This document shows positions 59,588-64,000 of a stretch of DNA of 64,000 bases, in pieces; position 1 is the first letter of the stretch, and each line of letters opens with the position of its first letter. The DNA comes from JABWCQ01 sp964530625 (GTDB lineage Bacteria > Electryoneota > RPQS01), in contig CAZHAK010000006.1 in the NCBI GenBank assembly GCA_964530625.1, positions 1 through 64,000 on the forward strand, written 5' to 3'. The notes under the pieces were generated by a model that was not told where the DNA came from, searched no databases, and saw only the letters and a list, made by a program, of their open reading frames with translations. The translations under genes were made by a program, and so were the position numbers.

Positions 59588-60040
59588 ATGGCTAAATGGA
59601 CGAAAATGACATCTTCGGACTCAAACTCCGGAGAAATGTCCACGTTACTTGCGAAAGATGCCGAAGTCTCCGGCACGATGAAAACCCAAGGATCGCTCCG
59701 AATTGATGGCCGCGTCAAGGGTGACCTGATCTGTTCAAAGCTTGTCTCCATCGGGACCACAGGCTTTGTCGAGGGAAACATCCAGGCCGAAAACATTGTC
59801 GTTGCGGGTCGCGTTAAAGGTTCGCTCGTCGCAAAACAAAAAATTCATCTCGAAGCCACTGCTGAACTCGATGGCGACCTCTCCGCTGGAAAACTGTCCA
59901 TTCAGGAAGGCGCAAAGATTCGCGGCCATGCCACGACCGATGATGCCAGAGTGCCTTCCGCGAAACCGACCATCAAGCTCGGTGAAGAGACCGAAGCCGT
60001 CGATGTCGTCCCGCGAAATCGTCCGCTGACCGTCTCCTAG
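59588..60040 (+). CDS. Bactofilin
   Basis: This 150-residue protein is a polymer-forming cytoskeletal beta-helix. The DUF583/bactofilin core (residues about 15-115) shows the rhythmic hydrophobic pattern: LAKDAEVSGTMKTQGSLRIDG, then VKGDLICSKLVSIGTTG and AENIVVAGRVKGSLVAK. It has flexible tails at both ends. Bactofilins assemble without nucleotide and recruit wall enzymes, which fits the M23 peptidase just upstream. GGGAGG lies upstream of ATG 59588. Confidence 0.95.
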   Translation: MAKWTKMTSSDSNSGEMSTLLAKDAEVSGTMKTQGSLRIDGRVKGDLICSKLVSIGTTGFVEGNIQAENIVVAGRVKGSLVAKQKIHLEATAELDGDLSAGKLSIQEGAKIRGHATTDDARVPSAKPTIKLGEETEAVDVVPRNRPLTVS

Positions 60041-60041
60041 T

Positions 60042-60275
60042 TTGTCCAAAGGTTTCCAGCCCCCGAAGCAGGATCCTCTTGCCATCGGTCTGACCATCGT
60101 CGCAGCAGCCTCGCTCTTCGGCTTGGTCGGTTGGTGGATTGACAACCGCCTCAAAACATTCCCTTTGCTGATGACCTTGGGCGCTGTCGTGGGATTCGCA
60201 ACGGCCATCTACCGCACCATCCTGCTGATCCGGCAACAAGACAACGAGTCTAAAGATCCCTCGAGCAAGGATTAA
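60042..60275 (+). CDS. AtpZ/AtpI-type small ATP synthase accessory membrane protein
   Basis: This 77-residue protein has two membrane helices (about residues 14-34 and 42-65; LFGLVGWWIDNRL, then LGAVVGFATAIYRT). It matches the small AtpZ/F0F1-ATPase subunit family that aids assembly or ion supply of the Fo part. The start is TTG 60042, one base after the bactofilin stop. Its stop lies in intergenic repeat copy C. Confidence 0.8.
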   Translation: MSKGFQPPKQDPLAIGLTIVAAASLFGLVGWWIDNRLKTFPLLMTLGAVVGFATAIYRTILLIRQQDNESKDPSSKD

Positions 60276-60302
60276 GCGAAGCGGTCCCCTCCCGGAATCC
60301 GA
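60261..60302. repeat. Intergenic palindromic repeat, copy C
   Basis: It reads AAGGATTAAGCG, then AAGCGGTCCCC and CCGGAATCCGAAAA. It matches copy B at GATTAAGCG and CCGGAATCCGAAA in the same order, with a shorter middle. It spans the end of the atpZ-like gene. Confidence 0.45.
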
Positions 60303-60311
60303 AAAATCGAA

Positions 60312-60581
60312 ATGAGTTCTTTCCTCGTAGGCATGGCAATCGGTGCTGTAGCCTCCATCCCCGCCCTGATTCTCGCGTGGTTCAAAGCGCGCCGAGGCAT
60401 GAGCAACTTCATCAAACTCTGGGGCATCGGAGTCGGCTTAAGATTCGTTGTCATCGGTTTCGGCCTCTTCTGGCAAATGCAAAACCCGGAAATTGGCAAA
60501 ATACCTCTGGTACTCGGCATCGTGATCGCTTTCTATCTAAGTCTCGCAATTGAATTCCTGATTTCCCGTTCCGCCAAATGA
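60312..60581 (+). CDS. Small AtpI/AtpR-like membrane protein of the ATP synthase operon
   Basis: This 89-residue protein has three hydrophobic segments (about residues 4-24, 36-55 and 62-86) and little else. The position between the AtpZ-like gene and atpB, and the LGIVIAFYLSLAIEFL end, fit ATP synthase I-like accessory proteins. There is no Shine-Dalgarno sequence at ATG 60312. The stop overlaps atpB (ATGA). Confidence 0.7.
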   Translation: MSSFLVGMAIGAVASIPALILAWFKARRGMSNFIKLWGIGVGLRFVVIGFGLFWQMQNPEIGKIPLVLGIVIAFYLSLAIEFLISRSAK

Positions 60582-61498
60582 AACACACCCGCATACTTTT
60601 CATCTTTGCCCTGATTGTCGTTGCCGGACTCTTGTTTGCGCGCGAGGATAAACATGCCGTCGCCAAACAAGACCCGCACGCCACGACCGCCGACACAAAG
60701 CAGGGTGAGGGCCACAAAGATGACATGGGTTCGACGCTCGTTCACATTCTCGAGCATCACTTGGTGGACGGTGACCACATGGAGTTCTTCGGCGCTGATA
60801 TCCATCTGCCGACATTTACCTTTGGTGACTACAAATTCACGCTGACCAAGCATCGCCTCTGGTGGCTGATTGCGCTCCTGCTCATGGGACTTGTCGTCTG
60901 GCTGGCCTCCCGTCAAAGAACTCCTGTGCCGACTGGCATGCGCAATGCGCTGGAAAGCTTGATTAGTTTTGTTCGCAATGACGTCGTCAAGCCCAATCTG
61001 CACGAGAAGACCGACACCTTCATGCCGTATTTCATGTCGCTCTTCCTCGGCATTCTCTTTTCCAATCTGCTCGGTCTCTTCCCTTGGGGAAGCAGCGCCA
61101 CCGGAAACGTCAACGTTACCGCTGGCTTGTCGCTCTGCACATTGGGTCTGATGGTCGGCATGGGCGTCAAAGTAAACGGCTTAGGCGGCTTCCTGCATTC
61201 CTTTGCACCTCCCGGAGTCCCGGGCTGGCTGATGCCGTTGATTATTATCATCGAAATCGTCAGCTTCTTGATTCGCCCCTTCGCTCTGACGATTCGTCTC
61301 TTCGCAAATATGCTCGCGGGACATGCCGTGCTGGCCGTCATCCTCGGCTTGATTGTTAGCCTGCTGTTCGCGGCTCCGGCCATCCTCGTGGCCGTCGGAG
61401 TTTTCGCGCTGGAAGTTCTTGTTGCCCTGATTCAGAGCTACATCTTTATCATCCTTACGGCCACCTTCATGGGCCTGGCCATGCACCCGTCACACTAA
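60578..61498 (+). CDS. atpB: ATP synthase Fo subunit a
   Basis: This 306-residue membrane protein forms the proton half-channels next to the c-ring. The essential Arg is in RPFALTIRLFANMLAGH. An N-terminal signal-like helix (residues 4-21) is followed by a His-rich extramembrane stretch (to about residue 80, e.g. HILEHHLVDGDH), longer than in E. coli but seen in related lineages. Five to six membrane segments follow. The ATG overlaps the upstream stop. Confidence 0.96.
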   Translation: MKHTRILFIFALIVVAGLLFAREDKHAVAKQDPHATTADTKQGEGHKDDMGSTLVHILEHHLVDGDHMEFFGADIHLPTFTFGDYKFTLTKHRLWWLIALLLMGLVVWLASRQRTPVPTGMRNALESLISFVRNDVVKPNLHEKTDTFMPYFMSLFLGILFSNLLGLFPWGSSATGNVNVTAGLSLCTLGLMVGMGVKVNGLGGFLHSFAPPGVPGWLMPLIIIIEIVSFLIRPFALTIRLFANMLAGHAVLAVILGLIVSLLFAAPAILVAVGVFALEVLVALIQSYIFIILTATFMGLAMHPSH

Positions 61499-61652
61499 AC
61501 AAAATTGTTCGCCGAGCTGGGTTAAGGTCCTCCGCAACCCGGCCGGAGTCTGCAGTAGCCGCCATTGTGAGTTTCCAGACCCGCAACGGCAAACAAATCG
61601 CACTAAGTCAATTCAATCATAATCACGAAAACTTTTTCGGAGAAACTCGAAA
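61499..61652 (+). other. Leader between atpB and atpE
   Basis: This 154-base gap has a seven-bp stem (CTGGGTT at 61517-61523 with AACCCGG at 61536-61542). Part of its loop (CTCCG, 61530-61534) could instead pair with CGGAG at 61544-61548. The last 60 bases are A-rich and end in a GGAG 11 bases or so before atpE. Such a leader could raise atpE translation, since c subunits are needed in excess. Confidence 0.45.
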
Positions 61653-61883
61653 ATGGAACTCGGAAACGGTCTCGCTCTTCTCGGCGCTGGTTTAGGCGCT
61701 GGTCTCTTCGCTCTTGGCGCTGGTATCGGCATCGGTGCAATTGGTAAAGGTGCCATGGACGGCATCGCGCGCCAGCCTGAAGCCGCCGGAAAAATTCAAG
61801 GTGCCGCCCTCGTTATGGCCGGTCTCGTTGAAGGTGCCGCGCTCTTCGCCTTCTTGATCTGTATCCTCATCTGGACCAAGTAA
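61653..61883 (+). CDS. atpE: ATP synthase Fo subunit c
   Basis: This 76-residue hairpin of two membrane helices is joined by the polar loop IARQPEAAG. Helix 1 is rich in Gly (GAGLGAGLFALGAGIGIGAIG). The ion-binding Glu is in AGLVEGAALFAF. The residue after it is Gly, not Ser or Thr, so the Na+ signature is absent and proton coupling is likely. It is followed by a gap holding a hairpin and a repeat. Confidence 0.98.
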   Translation: MELGNGLALLGAGLGAGLFALGAGIGIGAIGKGAMDGIARQPEAAGKIQGAALVMAGLVEGAALFAFLICILIWTK

Positions 61884-61895
61884 GTTCTCTGGTCT

Positions 61896-61925
61896 CCCCC
61901 CAAGTACGTCTGCGGATTTGGGGGG
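61896..61925 (+). terminator. Hairpin after atpE
   Basis: CCCCCCAA (61896-61903) pairs with TTGGGGGG (61918-61925) around a 14-base loop, 13 bases after the atpE stop. There is no T-run, so partial termination or RNA processing is more likely than full termination. Confidence 0.55.
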
Positions 61926-61950
61926 AATAAGGGGGCCTCTGAAAAGTGTC

Positions 61951-61999
61951 TCGCCGAGCGGGGATTAAGCGCGTCAGCGCGGTTCCCCGCCGGAATCCG
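61951..61999. repeat. Intergenic palindromic repeat, copy B
   Basis: It contains GAGCGGGGATTAAGCGCG, TCAGCGCGGTTCCCCG and CCGGAATCCGAAA. The arms CGGGGA and TTCCCCG pair, with GCGC/GCGC inside. It is the closest match to copy A (23246-23291) and shares the 3' half with copy C. Confidence 0.5.
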
Positions 62000-62090
62000 A
62001 AACTAGCGTCACGCGCCAGCGTCAACCCCTCCAGCGCCACGCTAGCGGAATCTGAAGTTCGCAAGTATCTGCAAAAAAGCAAAAGACCTT

Positions 62091-62585
62091 ATGGGCCTGC
62101 AAAATATCCTCAACCTCGAACCCGGCTCCGTCATCTGGACGATTATCACTTTCCTGATTGTCGTCTGGCTCGTCGGTAAGTTCGGCTGGAAGCCACTCAT
62201 CAAGGGCTTAACGGATCGTGAATCCTCCATCCGCAATGACCTCGAAACGGCTAAAGCCGAACGCGAAAAAGCCGGTGCTATGCTCGCCGACTATAAGCAG
62301 GCGATGGCCAACGCCAAAAAAGAAGCCGCCGAAGTCATCCATGCCGCGCAAGAGCATGCCGAAAAACATCGTGCTGAAGCCGAAGCGTTGGCCAAAGAGC
62401 AGGGACATAAACTGCTCGAAAAGGCCCGCTTGGATATCGAACGAGAGTCCGAGGCCGCCAAAGCCGATCTCACCCGCCATGTCGCCGAACTGACCGCCAG
62501 AGCCACGTCACGCTTGTTGGGCCGTGTCATTGACGACAAAGAACACGAAAAACTCATCATGGATGCCTTGAAGGAGGATCGTTGA
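62091..62585 (+). CDS. atpF: ATP synthase Fo subunit b
   Basis: This 164-residue stator protein has one N-terminal membrane helix (SVIWTIITFLIVVWLVGKFGW), then a long charged helix rich in Ala, Glu and Lys (to residue 145) that forms the peripheral stalk. FGWKPLIKGLTDRE is typical. It begins at ATG 62091 after a 207-base gap and overlaps atpH by four bases. Confidence 0.95.
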   Translation: MGLQNILNLEPGSVIWTIITFLIVVWLVGKFGWKPLIKGLTDRESSIRNDLETAKAEREKAGAMLADYKQAMANAKKEAAEVIHAAQEHAEKHRAEAEALAKEQGHKLLEKARLDIERESEAAKADLTRHVAELTARATSRLLGRVIDDKEHEKLIMDALKEDR

Positions 62586-63133
62586 AAGGCTTCGACAGCG
62601 CTCTGCCTCTGCGGTATGCGCGTTCACTCTTTCAAGCGGCTCTCCAAGTCAAATGCGCCGCTGAAGTCGAGCGCGACTTGCAAGCTCTCGCGGCCATTTA
62701 TTCCGAAAACCGCGAGCTTCCCCTGCTCTTGGCCAGCCCGTCAATCGGCAACACCAAGCGTCGCGCGATTCTGATGAGCATCGGCGAAAAAGTCGGCTTC
62801 TGCGAAATGACCCGCCGCTTCATCGACTTACTGCTCGAAAAACAACGCCTCGAAATCCTTACCTCGATTCCCGAACGCTTTCACAAGCTCTTCCGCGAAC
62901 ACGAAGGCGAAGTGGAAGTCAAGGTCCAGACCGCTGTTCCGCTCTCGGAAACGATGAAACAAAACGTCGCCCAAAGCATCGCGGCCCGCAGCGGCAAAAA
63001 GCCCGTTATCACCTATTCCGTCAACCCGGCTCTGCTCGGCGGTATCGTCGTGCAGGACTCAGGAAGAATCTTCGACGGCTCGCTCGCCAGAAAAGTCTCC
63101 GACTTAGGCAAACAACTTGCCGCCGCAATCTAA
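62582..63133 (+). CDS. atpH: ATP synthase F1 subunit delta
   Basis: This 183-residue protein joins the peripheral stalk to the top of F1. It has the family layout: an N-terminal six-helix bundle (LRYARSLFQAALQ; FIDLLLEKQRLEIL) and the C-terminal VNPALLGGIVVQDSGRIFDGSLARKVSDLGKQL. The start is TTG 62582, preceded by an excellent AAGGAGG. It overlaps atpF as TTGA. Confidence 0.96.
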   Translation: MKGFDSALPLRYARSLFQAALQVKCAAEVERDLQALAAIYSENRELPLLLASPSIGNTKRRAILMSIGEKVGFCEMTRRFIDLLLEKQRLEILTSIPERFHKLFREHEGEVEVKVQTAVPLSETMKQNVAQSIAARSGKKPVITYSVNPALLGGIVVQDSGRIFDGSLARKVSDLGKQLAAAI

Positions 63134-63274
63134 TTCTGGTCTCCCCAAGAGTTACTCGTCCTGTCATCCCGTAGGGATTTAGTTGCGGACGATACAACTT
63201 CTTGATCTTCCGAAAAGTAATTACGTCGCCTTCGCATCTCACAAAAATTGCAACCTTAACGTCTTTCTTCCCCC
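63134..63274 (+). other. Leader between atpH and atpA
   Basis: This 141-base gap opens with TTCTGGTCTCCCCAAG (63134-63149), closely like the sequence just after the atpE stop (61885-61904). It has a small ATCCC/GGGAT hairpin near 63160. It ends in the pyrimidine run CTTTCTTCCCCC against ATG, without a Shine-Dalgarno sequence. Confidence 0.45.
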
Positions 63275-64000
63275 ATGTCCACGAAACTCAAACCCGAAGA
63301 AATAACTTCCATACTTAAAGAGCAGATTGCTGATTACAAATCGCTCTCCGCCGTTGATGAAGTCGGTCGCGTCGTCTATGTCGGTGACGGAATTGCGCGC
63401 GTCTATGGACTCGACAAAGTTATGTATGGTGAACTCGTCGAATTCCCCGGCGATATTCAAGGTATGGCCTTGAACCTCGAAGAGGATAACGTCGGCTGTG
63501 TGCTCTTCGGTCCAGACGCCACGGTTAAAGAAGGCGATGTCGTCAAGCGTACTGGCAAAGTCGTCCAAGTCCCCGTCGGTCCCGAACTTGTGGGCCGTGT
63601 GGTCAACCCGCTCGGCCAACCGCTCGATGGCAAAGGCCCCATTAATGCTAAGCTCGCAAGTCCTATTGAGCGCATCGCCACAGGCGTCGTTTCCCGTCAG
63701 CCCGTAAAGGAGCCGCTGCAGACAGGCATCAAGGCCATTGACGCCATGATCCCCATCGGACGCGGACAGCGTGAGTTGATTATCGGTGACCGTCAGACAG
63801 GCAAGACCGCTATTGCCGTGGACACCATCATCAATCAAAAGGGTCAAGATGTAATCTGCATCTACGTCGCCATTGGGCAAAAGGGGTCAACGATCGCGCA
63901 AGTGGTCAAGACTCTTGAAGACAATGGCGCGATGGATCATACTATCGTCGTTGCATCAACGGCCGTGGATCCTGCCCCGCTGCAGTTTCTCGCGCCCTAC
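63275..64000 (+). CDS. atpA: ATP synthase F1 subunit alpha (partial, runs off the window)
   Basis: The first 242 residues are present. They start MSTKLKPEEITSILKEQIAD and include the N-terminal beta-barrel (GDGIARVYGLDKVMYGELVEF) and the nucleotide-binding P-loop GDRQTGKT, then QKGSTIAQVV. Alpha subunits alternate with beta in the F1 hexamer and hold non-catalytic nucleotide sites. ATG 63275 lies 141 bases after atpH. The rest of the operon (gamma, beta, epsilon) is presumably outside or elsewhere. Confidence 0.97.
   Translation, partial: MSTKLKPEEITSILKEQIADYKSLSAVDEVGRVVYVGDGIARVYGLDKVMYGELVEFPGDIQGMALNLEEDNVGCVLFGPDATVKEGDVVKRTGKVVQVPVGPELVGRVVNPLGQPLDGKGPINAKLASPIERIATGVVSRQPVKEPLQTGIKAIDAMIPIGRGQRELIIGDRQTGKTAIAVDTIINQKGQDVICIYVAIGQKGSTIAQVVKTLEDNGAMDHTIVVASTAVDPAPLQFLAPY

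Noticed and set aside
63239..63880. 213-codon open frame on the minus strand opposite atpA
   Set aside because: atpA reads clearly on the plus strand with its P-loop; the antisense frame is coincidental.
1..64000. CRISPR arrays, insertion sequences, prophage or integron features
   Set aside because: No regularly spaced direct repeats, transposase, integrase or phage structural genes were seen anywhere in the window.

Overview
This window is a dense stretch of bacterial chromosome, with moderate GC, gene-to-gene overlaps of the ATGA type, and almost no mobile DNA. The gene content points to the FCB superphylum or a neighbouring candidate phylum. The clues are a GWxTD-domain protein, a beta-propeller protein ending in a YPNPF-type sorting or FlgD-like domain, a DksA/TraR protein with the zinc cysteines mostly lost (as I recall from Bacteroidota), a tiny COX24/AURKAIP1-like basic protein, and a bactofilin directly ahead of an atpZ-atpI-atpB-atpE-atpF-atpH-atpA order. 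The promoters I can read are ordinary sigma70-like sites (TTGACA or TTGCAC, 17 bases, TATATT), not the unusual Bacteroidota -33/-7 type. The organism is therefore probably not a true Bacteroidota member. This placement is inference.

Layout. 1-5900 (+): end of a tRNA-Leu, the tig-clpP-clpX proteolysis cluster with a strong terminator, an outer-membrane barrel candidate and rsmE. 5900-20700 (-): a small FlgM-like gene, an HD-GYP protein, tRNA-Lys, purA, secF-secD, then a long operon read from 20673 down: yggS, a DivIVA-domain gene, punA, an unusual wHTH/deoxyribosyltransferase-like gene, ileS with a foreign N-terminal extension, a dksA-like gene, lspA and rluD. 20700-42200 (+): a lytic transglycosylase, HU, the COX24-like gene, xseA-xseB, nadK, ftsY, ribH, a beta-propeller protein, recN, murA, dnaE, rimO, the GWxTD protein, an LD-carboxypeptidase, purN, purH and a small unknown. 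42200-49850 (+): the rod-shape cluster mreB-mreC-mreD-mrdA-rodA followed by an M23 peptidase and a rhomboid protease. 49860-58600 (+): valS, a DUF4139 protein, recG, parA-parB and an rRNA 2'-O-methyltransferase. 58600-64000 (+): a strong promoter, an M23 peptidase, bactofilin, and the ATP synthase operon, which runs off the end inside atpA.

How the genes fit together. Most of the window is housekeeping: protein quality control, Sec export, translation, purine synthesis, DNA replication and repair, cell-wall elongation, chromosome segregation and energy conversion. The least ordinary part is 17024-18662, inside the ileS operon. It combines an unfamiliar signalling- or effector-like gene with a roughly 180-residue extra domain fused in frame to isoleucyl-tRNA synthetase, and both are more AT-rich than their neighbours. 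Other points worth attention are a ClpP whose catalytic Asp position is Asn, two intrinsic terminators lying directly against the next start codon (before purA and before the barrel gene), a small palindromic intergenic repeat in three copies, and three-heptamer TTCATAY leaders in front of valS and the rRNA methyltransferase gene.

No CRISPR array, insertion sequence, prophage, rRNA operon or replication origin was seen.
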